DNA from: an uncultured Geobacteraceae bacterium
GTDB taxonomy: Bacteria > Desulfobacterota > Desulfuromonadia > Geobacterales > Pseudopelobacteraceae
NCBI GenBank assembly: GCA_903845365.1
Contig: CAIMXI010000498.1
Span: forward strand, 1-52,576
Reading direction: 5' to 3'
DNA: 52,576 bases
Shown here: piece after piece, positions 17,484 through 26,466 of the stretch
Numbering within the stretch: position 1 is the stretch's first letter
How the letters are laid out: every line of letters begins with the position of its first letter
The notes under the pieces: generated by a model
What the model was told of the DNA's origin: nothing
What the model saw: the letters and a program-made list of their open reading frames with translations, nothing else
Database searches by the model: none
Position numbers and translations under genes: made by a program

Positions 17484-18248
17484 TCAAAGATTTCGTTCGT
17501 ACAATATGCGTAAACCATCCAGAGTCAGGTTCTCATCGACCTCATCAATCGTTTCTGACTCAGGGGCGATTAAAGAAGCAAGCCCGCCGGTGGCAATAAC
17601 CCTGAACTCTTCATCAGATTCTGTGCGAATACGCCCAACAATGCCATCCACCAACCCGACGTAGCCGAAAAATATTCCGGACTGCATCGAGTTGACGGTG
17701 TTCTTTGCGACGACCTTAGGTGGCCTGATTATGTCAATTCTCGGCAGTTTACTCGCCCGTTGAAAGAGCGCTTCCATTGAAATACCAATTCCTGGGGCGA
17801 TTGCGCCGCCGCAGTATTCACCCTTGCCGCTCACATAATCAAAAGTTGTCGCCGTGCCAAAGTCTATAATCACCAGTGGACAGGCATATTTTTCAAAACC
17901 GGCGACGGAATTAACAATCCGGTCGACCCCGACTTCAAGCGGATTATCGTAATGTATCACCATTCCTGTTTTAATACCGGAACCGACAACAAGCGGCTTC
18001 AGCTTGAAAAAATCGTGGCAAATGGCCTCCATCACACCGGTCAAAGGGGGAACTACCGAGGCGATAATAGAAGCCGTAACCCCGGAAAATCCAAGCCCTG
18101 CCTGATTAAACAGAGTATGAAGCAGTACAGCATATTCGTCCGAGGTGCGGGATTTGTCGGTCGAAAGCCGCCAACTGCGGAGCAGCAGCTTACCATCATA
18201 CATACCAAGGACTATGTTGCTGTTGCCGACGTCAATAACGAGAAGCAT
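17484..18248 (-). CDS. coaX: Type III pantothenate kinase CoaX
   Basis: CoaX phosphorylates pantothenate, the first step of coenzyme A synthesis, in the cytosol. The 254-residue sequence has the ASKHA-fold motifs V-I-D-V-G-N-S-N at the N-terminus, G-V-D-R-I-V-N-S in the middle and [12 protein letters not shown]. Length is normal. It starts 1 bp after birA ends; birA-coaX is a very common bacterial pair. Confidence 0.96.
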   Translation of the reverse strand: MLLVIDVGNSNIVLGMYDGKLLLRSWRLSTDKSRTSDEYAVLLHTLFNQAGLGFSGVTASIIASVVPPLTGVMEAICHDFFKLKPLVVGSGIKTGMVIHYDNPLEVGVDRIVNSVAGFEKYACPLVIIDFGTATTFDYVSGKGEYCGGAIAPGIGISMEALFQRASKLPRIDIIRPPKVVAKNTVNSMQSGIFFGYVGLVDGIVGRIRTESDEEFRVIATGGLASLIAPESETIDEVDENLTLDGLRILYERNL

Positions 18249-18249
18249 T

Positions 18250-19227
18250 TCAGATTACCCTCAAATCTCCGGAGATAACCCGGTGCAGTACTTCATCGTC
18301 TGTTCTAAGCAGCAGCGCCCCATCCGCATCAATGCCGATAAACATACCGCCGGTACATTCAGTGCCGGAGTCGCTCACTATGACCTGACGCCCGTTGGCA
18401 TTGCAGCGGCGCTGCCACTCTTCGCGAACCGGACCGAATCCGTGAAGCTGAAAATCTCTGTAGAGCCGATCAAGTTCGTTCAGCATCGCACTTGCAAAGC
18501 GAGACCTGTCAACTCGTCTGCCGGATTCCAGAAGCAGAGACGTGGCCGGGTGGCGCAGGTCGTCAGGGAACTCTCCGGCGGTCATATTCAGATTAACGCC
18601 AATGCCGAGGATCACAAAATTGATGCCATCAGTTTCCGCACTCATTTCATTCAGCAGGCCAGCCACTTTTTTTCCAGCTATCAGAACGTCGTTGGGCCAT
18701 TTTATTTCAGGGGTCAGGTCAGTTGTCTTCTCAATCGCCCTGGCAACCGCCACCGAAGAGAGAAAGGTCAGTTGCGGCGCTTCGTTCGGCATAATTGCGG
18801 GACGTAACACAACAGAACAGTAGAGATTGACCCCAGCAGGTGAAGCCCATATTCTGCCGCGCCGCCCTTTCCCGCCGGTCTGAGCATCGGCAAGAACCAC
18901 CGTACCCTCAACGGCTCCCTCTTCAGCCAGTCGAAAGGCGTCAGCGTTGGTCGAAGCAGTCAGTTGCAAAAACTCAAGATGACGACCGATTGTTACGCTG
19001 TCAAGCTGAGCCGACACCTCGTGCGGATTGATGACATCAGGAGAGGAGATGAGCCGATAGCCTCGTGACGGCACAGCTTCGATGCCATATCCCATGTTCC
19101 GCAGTGAAGTTATCTGCTTCCAGACGGCTGTCCGCGACACTCCTAGTTCTCTACTCAGGAACTCACCTGATATAAAGCCGGTTTCAGTACGGAACAGGCG
19201 CAAAATTGTGCCGGCTTTTGGGTGCAT
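18250..19227 (-). CDS. birA: Biotin-protein ligase/biotin operon repressor BirA
   Basis: A 325-residue bifunctional BirA. An N-terminal winged helix (about 5-62; [12 protein letters not shown]) suggests DNA binding at biotin genes. The catalytic core has S-T-N-A-D-A, the ATP/biotin loop G-G-K-G-R-R-G-R (about 113-120) and W-P-N-D-V-L, and a small SH3-like C-terminal domain follows. It activates biotin and attaches it to carboxylases such as acetyl-CoA or pyruvate carboxylase. It is first in a long minus-strand run of genes. Confidence 0.95.
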   Translation of the reverse strand: MHPKAGTILRLFRTETGFISGEFLSRELGVSRTAVWKQITSLRNMGYGIEAVPSRGYRLISSPDVINPHEVSAQLDSVTIGRHLEFLQLTASTNADAFRLAEEGAVEGTVVLADAQTGGKGRRGRIWASPAGVNLYCSVVLRPAIMPNEAPQLTFLSSVAVARAIEKTTDLTPEIKWPNDVLIAGKKVAGLLNEMSAETDGINFVILGIGVNLNMTAGEFPDDLRHPATSLLLESGRRVDRSRFASAMLNELDRLYRDFQLHGFGPVREEWQRRCNANGRQVIVSDSGTECTGGMFIGIDADGALLLRTDDEVLHRVISGDLRVI

Positions 19228-19358
19228 CTGTTACCTCATGAGCTTAGGCTTGTAACACATATTATTTAAGGGGGGCAAGCTGCAATCATAAGATGCCGTT
19301 GAACGAGTTCAGTATAGCTTTTAAGAAAATGTATTGGTAGTTTCGCCAGCTTTTAATG

Positions 19359-19469
19359 CAAATCCCCCTCAATCCCCCTTTAAAAAGGGGGAGGTTATTA
19401 ATTCCGCCCTTCAGAAAGCGGGAGGTTTTTAGTTCCCCCCTTCAGAAAGGGGGGTTAGGGGGGATTTGC
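19359..19469. repeat. Long GC-rich palindromic repeat
   Basis: Outer arms of about 23 bases (near 19359-19382 and 19447-19469), made of AATCCCCC / GGGGGGATT runs, are near-perfect reverse complements. Between them are two more imperfect copies of a C-run, short spacer with TTCAGAAAG, G-run unit. Repeats of this composition are dispersed between genes in many proteobacteria. A related fragment occurs at about 19946-19975, so the gene fragments at 19494-19899 are bracketed by this repeat family. Confidence 0.75.
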
Positions 19470-19493
19470 TTTTGACTGCGACAAAAGTAAAAA

Positions 19494-19665
19494 TCATACT
19501 GCAACAGCCATAATTTCCGCATATGAAACATTTTCAGGAATTACCAGGTTGTCCTCTCGCAATCCTTGCAGATGGAAACGTATCGCCTCATACATGTTAG
19601 TTTCGGTCTCTTCACGAGTTTTCCCTGTTGCAACACAACCTGGCAGAGTAGGAAAGCTGACGATC
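19494..19665 (-). pseudogene. HicB-like antitoxin C-terminal fragment
   Basis: The last 55-58 residues of this frame are a recognisable HicB-type partial RNase H fold: S-F-P-T-L-P-G-C-V-A-T-G-K-T-R-E-E followed by a helix (Y-E-A-I-R-F-H-L-Q-G-L) and a Pro-rich end. The normal HicB N-terminus is missing; upstream the frame runs antisense-like through an unrelated lipoprotein fragment. No HicA toxin gene is nearby, so this is a remnant of a toxin-antitoxin or stand-alone HicB gene. Confidence 0.7.
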
Positions 19666-19899
19666 TTGTGGCAGATTGGAATAGCGGTCGATACCGATGA
19701 TGACGGCGTAGGATTTGTTATAGAGCTTGACTTCGGCGCTCTGATTGGTGATCCGGTCTTTTTCGACAACGGTGAGACCACGGGTTTCTGCGGCGGTGAC
19801 CGTTTGCACGGAGCACCCTGCGAGGATGAATATACTGATGAGAACAGCAAAAATATTGTGTAGTCGGCGGGAATTCTTAACAGCATTGATCTTACACAT
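19660..19899 (-). pseudogene. N-terminal fragment of a caspase-like (C14) lipoprotein
   Basis: Starting at ATG 19899 (AAGGA upstream), the frame encodes a lipoprotein signal (F-I-L-A-G-C), a short linker and the first strand of a caspase-like domain (K-S-Y-A-V-I-I-G-I-D-R-Y-S-N-L-P). The homology then ends and the frame terminates about 15 codons later inside the HicB fragment. The catalytic His and Cys of a C14 peptidase are absent. This is a truncated gene joined to another truncated gene. Confidence 0.65.
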
Positions 19900-20003
19900 A
19901 CTGTTCCTTTGAGTCAGCGTAGTCCGGTTTGGTTTTTGCTTATAGTCCCCCTCCTTCCTTTCAAGGAGTGGGGCTAACACCTTCTTTCAACAAGTCCTCT
20001 CGC

Positions 20004-20828
20004 CTAATCCAGCAACATCGAGATATCCATCGCCCGTGGCGAATGGGTTAATGCACCTACTGAAATAATATCTACACCGGTCTCGGCAATTTCCCTGACA
20101 GTTTCAAGGTTGACGCCGCCTGATGCCTCAACTTGAGCCCGTCCACCAATTGTGATAACGGCGGTACGCATTAAATCAAGGCTCATGTTGTCAAGCATTA
20201 TGATGTCGGCTCCGGCTGAGAGGGCCTCATCAACCTGTGCCAGAGTCTCAGTCTCTATCTCAATTTTCAGCGTGTGCGGGATGTAGGCGCGAGCGCGGCG
20301 GATCGCTTCGGTTATCCCGCCAGCAGCGACAATATGGTTTTCCTTGATAAGAACGCCGTCATAAAGCCCGGTACGATGATTTCTGCCACCACCGACACGC
20401 ACAGCATATTTTTCAAGCTGCCGCAGTCCGGGTGTCGTCTTGCGGGTGTCAACAATCCGCGCTTTTGTTCCGGCAACCGCCTCGACAAAAAGGGCTGTCA
20501 GTGTCGCGATGCCGCACATCCTCTGGAGCAGGTTGAGTGCAACTCTCTCACCCATCAACAACTGAGCCGCCTCTCCGTCGAGTGTCGCCAGCAGAGTTCC
20601 CGACAATGCTTTTTCGCCATCGTTCAGGCACGCTTTAAAGCTGATATCCGGGTCAAGTATGGTGAAAACCCGGGCGGCGGTCGCAATTCCTGCCACAACC
20701 AGAGCTTCTTTTGCAATCAACCTCGCAGAAGCGGGGCGCTTTCCCGGGACTACCGCAAGCGTAGTGATATCACCGGTATGGATGTCTTCAAGCAGAGCCT
20801 GTTCAATCAGGCGGTCAATCATAATCAT
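20004..20828 (-). CDS. nadC: Nicotinate-nucleotide pyrophosphorylase (carboxylating) NadC
   Basis: NadC converts quinolinate and PRPP to nicotinate mononucleotide in de novo NAD synthesis. The sequence contains L-L-E-D-I-H-T-G-D-I-T-T, the R-K-T-T-P-G-L-R motif (quinolinate binding), G-G-G-R-N-H-R, I-K-E-N-H-I and I-M-L-D-N-M-S, all diagnostic. The start at ATG 20828 is preferred over a GTG at 20837 because of the upstream GGTGA spacing. Length (274) is normal. Confidence 0.95.
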   Translation of the reverse strand: MIMIDRLIEQALLEDIHTGDITTLAVVPGKRPASARLIAKEALVVAGIATAARVFTILDPDISFKACLNDGEKALSGTLLATLDGEAAQLLMGERVALNLLQRMCGIATLTALFVEAVAGTKARIVDTRKTTPGLRQLEKYAVRVGGGRNHRTGLYDGVLIKENHIVAAGGITEAIRRARAYIPHTLKIEIETETLAQVDEALSAGADIIMLDNMSLDLMRTAVITIGGRAQVEASGGVNLETVREIAETGVDIISVGALTHSPRAMDISMLLD

Positions 20829-20892
20829 TTTCGTCACCAGAGCTTAAAAGTATTTTCATCTATAGAACAGCATATAGATTTCACGTGGGGTA

Positions 20893-21324
20893 TCATTTGC
20901 GGCAAATGCTGCAGAGTCCATATATTTCCATTTTATGGCTTTTAATCTGAAAACCGTGACGAGCGGCAATTTCTTTCTGTAGTTTTTCGATGGTTTCGTC
21001 TTCAAATTCTACAATGGAATTACAGCCTGTGCAAACCAGATGGTCATGATGTTCGCCGGTCATAACATGTTCATAACGGGTCTGGCCGTCATGGAGCAGG
21101 ATTTCGCGAGCCAGGCCAGCCTCTGTAAACAGCTTGAGCGTGCGGTAGACCGTCGCATGGCCGATGCCCTGATTGCTTGATTTAATCTTAAGGTAGAGCT
21201 CTTCGACACTGACGTGCTGATGTGTGGAAAGGAATATATCGAGGATAATATCACGTTGTCGGGTGGAACGAAGACCTCTGGAAGCAGCAAAGTCGTTAAA
21301 CATCATCTTTTTTTTAAGAATCAT
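20893..21324 (-). CDS. Fur family transcriptional regulator
   Basis: A 143-residue Fur-family metal- or peroxide-responsive repressor. It has a winged helix (T-R-Q-R-D-I-I-L-D, then G-H-A-T-V-Y-R-T-L-K-L), the metal-binding H-H-D-H-L-V-C-T-G-C segment and a C-terminal C-S-I-C that completes a structural zinc site. The start ATG 21324 has AAGGGG about 7 bp upstream; a GTG two codons earlier is an alternative. Whether it is Fur, Zur or PerR cannot be settled by reading. Confidence 0.92.
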   Translation of the reverse strand: MILKKKMMFNDFAASRGLRSTRQRDIILDIFLSTHQHVSVEELYLKIKSSNQGIGHATVYRTLKLFTEAGLAREILLHDGQTRYEHVMTGEHHDHLVCTGCNSIVEFEDETIEKLQKEIAARHGFQIKSHKMEIYGLCSICRK

Positions 21325-21369
21325 TCCCACCCCTTATTGCTATTGTTATATGACCACTCCATCGTCTAA

Positions 21370-22257
21370 CTAAATGTTAATTTCATCTCCTTCACGAGCC
21401 AATCTGATATCGAGTTTGCTTGAGTCGATTTCATGACGAGCCACCGCTTCGGCAAATACTTTTTCCAATGCATCGTCACTTCGAGTTGGTTCGTGGTGAG
21501 TGCAATAGAGGATTTTTGTATCCACATCCTCAGCCAGCTTAATACTGCTGTCAAACGTACCGTGTCCCCAGCCTTTTTTTAGCGGATATTCCTCCTGGGT
21601 ATAGGCAGAATCTGCAATAAGTACATCCACCCCGCTGACGGCCTTTACTATCGACTGGTACTGAAGCTCAATTAATGTTTGATATTCTTCAAAGCCATCT
21701 TCTCCCGGTTCATATATATTGTTATGTGGTTCATGATCACCGGTGAAAAATACCGACTTGCCATTGCAGTCAATGCGGTAACCATGATTGACTACCGGGT
21801 GGTTGAGCAGAATGGGGGTGATAACGGCTGACCCCACCTCCACAGGCTCATATGGCATGACAGTAAAGTACTCAATAGGTGTTTTCGTCTCTGCCTCACG
21901 CACCGGAAAGTAATTGTACTGCATCTGGACATTAATAATTCTCTCAGGCCCTTCGCCGGTAATAGGATCGAATGATGCATAGAGCTTAACTCGATTCCCC
22001 GGTATGTAGAGGGGTATAAAAAACGGCAATCCATGAATGTGATCCCAATGACTGTGGGTGTTGAATATATTTACAGTTACAGGAAGTTCCTTTAACAGTG
22101 ATTGCGACAAAGGAAATATCCCGCTGCCGCCATCCAGAATGATAATCTCGTTGTTGTCTGTGCGAATCTCAATGCAAGTGGTATTGCCGCCATAGCGTAT
22201 CGTGCCAAGTCCTGGTGAGGGAATTGAACCACGCACACCCCAGAATTTTATTTTCAT
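21370..22257 (-). CDS. MBL-fold metallo-hydrolase
   Basis: A 295-residue metallo-beta-lactamase-fold hydrolase. The metal site H-S-H-W-D-H-I-H-G is clear, followed by F-T-G-D-H-E-P-H and C-T-H-H-E-P. The N-terminus K-F-W-G-V-R-G-S-I-P-S-P-G is typical of a phosphodiesterase-like group often found beside signalling domains. It overlaps the upstream HDOD gene by 4 bp, so the two are likely coupled in a signalling role, possibly hydrolysing a cyclic nucleotide (inference). Confidence 0.88.
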   Translation of the reverse strand: MKIKFWGVRGSIPSPGLGTIRYGGNTTCIEIRTDNNEIIILDGGSGIFPLSQSLLKELPVTVNIFNTHSHWDHIHGLPFFIPLYIPGNRVKLYASFDPITGEGPERIINVQMQYNYFPVREAETKTPIEYFTVMPYEPVEVGSAVITPILLNHPVVNHGYRIDCNGKSVFFTGDHEPHNNIYEPGEDGFEEYQTLIELQYQSIVKAVSGVDVLIADSAYTQEEYPLKKGWGHGTFDSSIKLAEDVDTKILYCTHHEPTRSDDALEKVFAEAVARHEIDSSKLDIRLAREGDEINI

Positions 22258-23129
22258 GTATTCACCTCTTTATTGACATTTGCATATGATTCTGCCTCGA
22301 TGACCACTTTCGAGATATCTCCCAGATTTGCAATAATCTCATCAATGTTGCCACCGAAGCGCTTGACCAAACCTGGCGGCATTTCTTCCACAACGGCGTT
22401 ACCGCTGTCACCCAGAGACAATTTGTTACTGATCAAGTTGGCTACAAAAAGGCAACTCAGCATCGTGTTCTGGGGTGAAATTTCGCCGTGATGTTGGCGA
22501 ATGGTGGAAGAGAGCGATTTTGAAAGTTGCCATTTTTCTGCCAGCATTGCACCGACAATGGAATGGTCGGCACCGATTATCTGCTCCTCGGCGATATGTA
22601 ACGAGGTGTTATTCTCCCTGCTGAGAGTAAGTGCCTCCTTAAATTCAGCAGGCATAAACTGGGCGAACACTACTTTGCCAAAATCATGCAGGAGTCCGGC
22701 GATATGACAATCAGAAGGATCAGTGGCGCCGTTATCATATTTCTGGCATAACATGCGGGCAAGACCAGCAGTTGTAAGGGAGTGCATAAGGTAGTTCTGA
22801 ATATCAAACCCGGCGTCATTATGCGTAGGCAGAACTCCAACGGTAGCGAAAGACAAAGCCATGTTCTTTATTGTGTTAATACCAAGACAGACTACGCAAT
22901 GATGCACCGTGGAAATCGGATTGGGAAAGCTATAGTACGCTGAATTCAGAATACGCAGCAATTTTATCGTCATTACCGGGTCGTTCTCGAGCACCGTCAC
23001 CAATTCCTTAGGCTTGCAGTTGATGTCACGGGTGATTTCCAGAATACGTTGTACGCTCTTGGAGAATCCAGGCATCTTTTCAACGGCGGCAGACAACTTC
23101 TTGGTAAGTTCGCTTGATATTTCAGTCAT
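22254..23129 (-). CDS. HDOD domain signalling protein
   Basis: A 291-residue HDOD protein. The N-terminal region (about 10-210) has the HDOD signature: P-G-F-S-K-S-V-Q-R-I-L-E-I, L-R-I-L-N-S-A-Y-Y and an HD-like H-I-A-G-L-L-H-D-F-G-K. HDOD proteins lack clear catalytic activity and act in c-di-GMP, chemotaxis or stress signalling. Translation is coupled to the MBL-fold gene. Confidence 0.9.
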   Translation of the reverse strand: MTEISSELTKKLSAAVEKMPGFSKSVQRILEITRDINCKPKELVTVLENDPVMTIKLLRILNSAYYSFPNPISTVHHCVVCLGINTIKNMALSFATVGVLPTHNDAGFDIQNYLMHSLTTAGLARMLCQKYDNGATDPSDCHIAGLLHDFGKVVFAQFMPAEFKEALTLSRENNTSLHIAEEQIIGADHSIVGAMLAEKWQLSKSLSSTIRQHHGEISPQNTMLSCLFVANLISNKLSLGDSGNAVVEEMPPGLVKRFGGNIDEIIANLGDISKVVIEAESYANVNKEVNT

Positions 23130-23339
23130 CAGAATCCACCCACATTACAAAATGATTTTTCATTTTTCTGCGAGGGGTATGCCCTGCGCAGGTTAAGCAG
23201 TTGACCTAAAACATACATGGTGATATTCTCCCAAAAAACTTGAATGGCAATAATCAAGGGGATTCCGCCTGTAGCTTCTAGTATCCTATCTGAGAAATAT
23301 ATCCATCGCCGTTGTTTATATATCTTGGTCATTTATAAA

Positions 23340-23369
23340 TTCAACTGTTTTATGTAAAAAATGTATTAT
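23340..23369 (+). promoter_or_regulatory. Possible metF promoter
   Basis: TTCAAC (23340-23345) and TATTAT (23364-23369) are separated by 18 bp, 36 bp upstream of the metF start in an AT-rich divergent spacer. This is a moderate match only. No S-adenosylmethionine or B12 riboswitch-like structure was recognised in the spacer. Confidence 0.35.
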
Positions 23370-23404
23370 TTAAATTCCAGGGACCAAAATTTCAGTGGAG
23401 AGCT

Positions 23405-24280
23405 ATGAAAATCATCAACGCAATCACTCCGGATACCCAATTCATCTCACTTGAATACTTTCCACCAAAAACACGCGAAGACTGGCCGGTTTTTTTCAGA
23501 ACTGTGCAGCGACTCGCCGTTTTGAAACCGCTTTTTGCTTCGGTGACATACGGTGCCGGTGGAAGTACAAATGTTGATTCGCTTGAAATAGTCACCCGGA
23601 TTCAACAGGAATATGGCATTGAAACAATGGCACATTTGACATGTCTTGGCTCAAATACCAGCGAGGTCAACCGTTTTCTAAATAATCTGGCGGCGGCTGG
23701 CGTCAGTAACGTTCTCGCATTGCGCGGTGACCTGCCTCAAGATGGCTCTGTCGAGACCCCCCTCCCCTCCCCGCTGCAATATGCGTCAGATCTTGTCAGC
23801 CTGATCAGGTCTTCATTCCCGACCATGGGGATCGGAGTTGCGGGATACCCGGAAGTTCACCAAGAAGCAGCAACTCCGGAGGAGGATCTCTCATATTTGA
23901 AGCTGAAATTTGAGAGAGGCGCGGAGTTTGCCATCACACAATTATTCTTTGATAACAACCTGTATCATGCTTTTGTGAAACGGGCTCAAGCGGCGGGAGT
24001 AACCAAACCGATCATCCCGGGTATTCTGCCGGTCGTCAGCCTGAAGGTCATTAAACGCATTGTTTCCCTCTGTGGCGCGACCATTCCGGCAGATTTTTTT
24101 GCCGAACTGGAACAGGCTGATCAGATGGGAGGAGCCGCTGCGGTTCAAAAAGTCGGCGTTGCCCACGCCCGGCGCCAGATCCGTGAACTTCTGGAAACCG
24201 GAGTGCCGGGAGTGCACATTTACACTCTGAACCGGGCAGAAGTGGTGTTGGAGCTGGTAGAGGGGTTACATCTCATGTAG
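23405..24280 (+). CDS. metF: Methylenetetrahydrofolate reductase MetF
   Basis: MetF reduces 5,10-methylene-THF to 5-methyl-THF with an FAD cofactor, supplying methyl groups for methionine and for corrinoid methyl transfers. The TIM-barrel sequence has S-L-E-Y-F-P-P-K-T, F-A-S-V-T-Y-G-A-G-G-S, H-L-T-C-L-G, L-A-L-R-G-D-L-P and F-A-I-T-Q-L-F-F-D. Length (291) is normal and GGAGAG precedes the start. 5-Methyl-THF is also a likely ultimate methyl source for HgcA, encoded 23 kb away. Confidence 0.96.
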   Translation: MKIINAITPDTQFISLEYFPPKTREDWPVFFRTVQRLAVLKPLFASVTYGAGGSTNVDSLEIVTRIQQEYGIETMAHLTCLGSNTSEVNRFLNNLAAAGVSNVLALRGDLPQDGSVETPLPSPLQYASDLVSLIRSSFPTMGIGVAGYPEVHQEAATPEEDLSYLKLKFERGAEFAITQLFFDNNLYHAFVKRAQAAGVTKPIIPGILPVVSLKVIKRIVSLCGATIPADFFAELEQADQMGGAAAVQKVGVAHARRQIRELLETGVPGVHIYTLNRAEVVLELVEGLHLM

Positions 24281-24313
24281 GGATCATCTCTGGTGAGGGG
24301 TCACTCTTGCTCC

Positions 24314-24616
24314 CTACCGTTTTCTACTTTTCTTTTTAACCATAGCCGGTTCAGCATTTTTGTTATGATACCCGCAATCACGCGGGAGCCAACGCAGACT
24401 CCGCACCAGCTCCGGTGTCAGTTGAACACAACTCGGATTGATCTCAAAACGTCGCCCATAAATCTTGCAGCGGCGACTATCAATATCAAGAAAGCGACAG
24501 GCAGACTGCATATAGAAGATATTGCCCCGCTGATCTTCTATTTTTTCAAAACAGCAGCTTCCGCACTGTTTGCAGCGGCTGTCCCAATCCGTCGCTTCCG
24601 GCAAACAATCAGCCAT
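24314..24616 (-). CDS. YkgJ-like cysteine cluster protein
   Basis: A 100-residue protein with the zinc- or iron-chelating cysteine pattern C-K-Q-C-G-S-C-C near the N-terminus and further Cys residues (A-C-R-F-L, R-C-K-I-Y, S-C-V-Q-L, D-C-G-Y), as in the YkgJ/UPF0153 family. The C-terminus is very basic. Its start is 3 bp after the end of the S1-repeat gene, so the two are cotranscribed. Function of the family is unknown. Confidence 0.88.
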   Translation of the reverse strand: MADCLPEATDWDSRCKQCGSCCFEKIEDQRGNIFYMQSACRFLDIDSRRCKIYGRRFEINPSCVQLTPELVRSLRWLPRDCGYHNKNAEPAMVKKKSRKR

Positions 24617-24619
24617 CGT

Positions 24620-25858
24620 TTATTTTTTACCTCGTTGATTTTTCGGTCGTACCATATCGGCCAGCGTTCCCATACCTTTTGCGGCATTATCACTCTGACG
24701 GCGAAATTCTGATAAAGTAGCTTCCTCTTCCGCAGCGGCGCGGGCGGGGCCTGCCAGAGCCAGAGAGAGGCGGCGATTGTCGCGGTCGATACTCTCAATT
24801 TTAACCTCGAGCTGCTCACCCTCTTTAACAACCTCACGCGGGTGGTTAATACGCTTGCCTGATCCCAGTTTAGATATATGCAGCAGACCGTCAACACCAT
24901 CACTCAAGGTTACGAAGGCACCAAATGTATCCAACCGTGCTACGGTGCCGGTGTGGAACGAACCTTCCGGAAAACTTGCCTGAACCTGATCCCACGGATC
25001 GGCGATGGTGTCCTTGATACTGAGGGAAATTCGATCCTTTTCCGTGTCGATTGATTTGATGACGACTTTCAACTGCTGGCCGAGACTCAATACCTCGCGA
25101 ACATCTTTTACCCGGCTCCAGGCGATTTCAGATACCGGAATCAGTCCTTCCAGTCCGCCAATATCGACAAACGCGCCGTAATCCTGCAGTGAGGTTACTG
25201 TGCCGGTCACCGTCATCCCAACGGTTATCCCAGCCTGCGCCTCGTCTTTCAGACGACGCTGTTCCTCTTCGAGCAGGGTGCGGCGGGAAACAACGATGTT
25301 GCGGCCATTTTCTGCGTATTCGCTGATCTGAAACGTTAACCGGGTACCGATGAGCGCCTCAGGGTTCTCAACACGACGGAGTGAGATCTGAGAATAGGGA
25401 CAAAATGCCCGTACAGCTCCCCCCAGCTTAATTTCATAGCCCCCTTTGATCTCTTTTTCAACAACACCCTCCACCGGCACGCCAGCCTGCCACGCCTGCT
25501 CAAGTTGCGCAGTGCCGCCACCACTTGAAGCGCCTCCGCCGATTCTGCTGGTGAAACGCATTTCTCCATTGCTGGACGAAAGGAAATATGCGGAGATAAA
25601 ATCTCCCTCCTTGACGGTGACGTTGCCATCAATATCAAGAAATTCCTTCCGCTCTATAACCCCCTCCCCCTTCTGGCCGGTATCCATAAAGATCCATTCA
25701 GTGCCGATTTTCAGCACCGTTCCGGTCAGCTTCTGGCCAGGCTCGAGCCAACTCCTCCCCTGACTTCCGCTCTGCTTAAATAACTCGGCAAAATCACCAC
25801 TTTCATCATCTGTTTCCTCAATCATATCATCGTCATCAATGTCATGCTTACTTTTCAT
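24620..25858 (-). CDS. S1 RNA-binding repeat protein (RpsA-like)
   Basis: About 412 residues with an acidic N-terminus (about 1-35), four S1 OB-fold repeats (roughly 40-105, 120-190, 210-280, 297-365) and a short C-terminal tail. Repeat three is canonical (G-T-V-T-S-L-Q-D-Y-G-A-F-V-D-I-G-G-L-E-G-L-I ending in S-E-I-A-W). It is shorter than the six-repeat ribosomal protein S1, so it is an S1-like RNA-binding protein, perhaps an mRNA-binding or translation accessory factor. Start ATG 25858 is chosen because GAGGAG lies 10 bases upstream; an in-frame extension to 25894 lacks such a site. Confidence 0.88.
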   Translation of the reverse strand: MKSKHDIDDDDMIEETDDESGDFAELFKQSGSQGRSWLEPGQKLTGTVLKIGTEWIFMDTGQKGEGVIERKEFLDIDGNVTVKEGDFISAYFLSSSNGEMRFTSRIGGGASSGGGTAQLEQAWQAGVPVEGVVEKEIKGGYEIKLGGAVRAFCPYSQISLRRVENPEALIGTRLTFQISEYAENGRNIVVSRRTLLEEEQRRLKDEAQAGITVGMTVTGTVTSLQDYGAFVDIGGLEGLIPVSEIAWSRVKDVREVLSLGQQLKVVIKSIDTEKDRISLSIKDTIADPWDQVQASFPEGSFHTGTVARLDTFGAFVTLSDGVDGLLHISKLGSGKRINHPREVVKEGEQLEVKIESIDRDNRRLSLALAGPARAAAEEEATLSEFRRQSDNAAKGMGTLADMVRPKNQRGKK

Positions 25859-26015
25859 TGGTGTATCGCTCCTCTGGGTAAATTTAAATATCAACAGACC
25901 TCTTAATCAGGTACATTCGACGCGGAACTATAACACAACCGATTTTATAATCAATTTATTCATGTGCTACAAAACCGGACATATTATGAACTTGTGACAT
26001 GCTGTCGATAGATTC

Positions 26016-26043
26016 TTGCACTTTTCCAATTCATCACTATAAT
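26016..26043 (+). promoter_or_regulatory. Strong sigma-70-like promoter for the secreted coiled-coil pair
   Basis: TTGCAC (26016-26021) and a perfect TATAAT (26038-26043) are spaced 16 bp apart, about 39 bp upstream of the ATG at 26082. A full AGGAGG ribosome binding site lies at 26069-26074. This is the best promoter/RBS combination seen in the window, implying high expression. Confidence 0.65.
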
Positions 26044-26081
26044 CGTTTCAAAATTAATAAACATCTACAGGAGGAATCACA

Positions 26082-26465
26082 ATGCAATTAGTTTCTGCAG
26101 TTCTTGTTATATCGCTTATTTTTTCAACCTCGCTTGCACTGGGAGCAGATGCTGTGAAAAGTTCAGCAGAACATGTCAAGCAGCTTAATGGCCGCATTCT
26201 CAAGTCCAGTGTCGGCAAAACCGGCGAGTACGCCAAAGATTTGCTTGAAAATGCACATGCAAGTATCAACGCAGCACGGGCCGCTGTATCCGTTGGGGAC
26301 GAAATACTTGCTCAACAAAAGCTTGAAGCAGCGGAACTACAGCTAACTCTCGCTGATGCCAAAGCTGCTGAAAAGGAGTTGGTTGAGCAGGTAGCGGTAC
26401 GCCGCGTAGAGCTAAAGAGACTTGAAACACAGTTGGAGAAATATCGCCAGGGAGAGGGGTTCTAA
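26082..26465 (+). CDS. Small exported coiled-coil protein
   Basis: A 127-residue protein with a signal peptide (about 1-22, cleavage near L-A-L-G-A-D). The rest is almost entirely Ala/Glu/Lys-rich amphipathic helix with repeated L-E-A-A-E-L and R-V-E-L-K-R-L-E-T-Q segments. It resembles DUF4398-like periplasmic helical proteins, but I cannot name a family with certainty. It is followed by a second exported helical protein two bases later; the pair share a promoter and probably a function in the envelope. Confidence 0.75.
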   Translation: MQLVSAVLVISLIFSTSLALGADAVKSSAEHVKQLNGRILKSSVGKTGEYAKDLLENAHASINAARAAVSVGDEILAQQKLEAAELQLTLADAKAAEKELVEQVAVRRVELKRLETQLEKYRQGEGF

Positions 26466-26466
26466 T

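Noticed and set aside
18145-18807. 220-codon plus-strand frame opposite coaX and birA
   Set aside because: Antisense shadow spanning two well-supported genes.
19359-19469. CRISPR-like array
   Set aside because: Units are palindromic, irregularly spaced and lack unique spacers of constant length; no cas genes are nearby.
23129-23332. 67-codon minus-strand frame upstream of the HDOD gene
   Set aside because: No recognisable domain, no ribosome binding site, and it occupies the promoter region between HDOD and metF; likely chance.
23333-23404. SAM or cobalamin riboswitch before metF
   Set aside because: The leader is short, AT-rich and shows no conserved riboswitch core.
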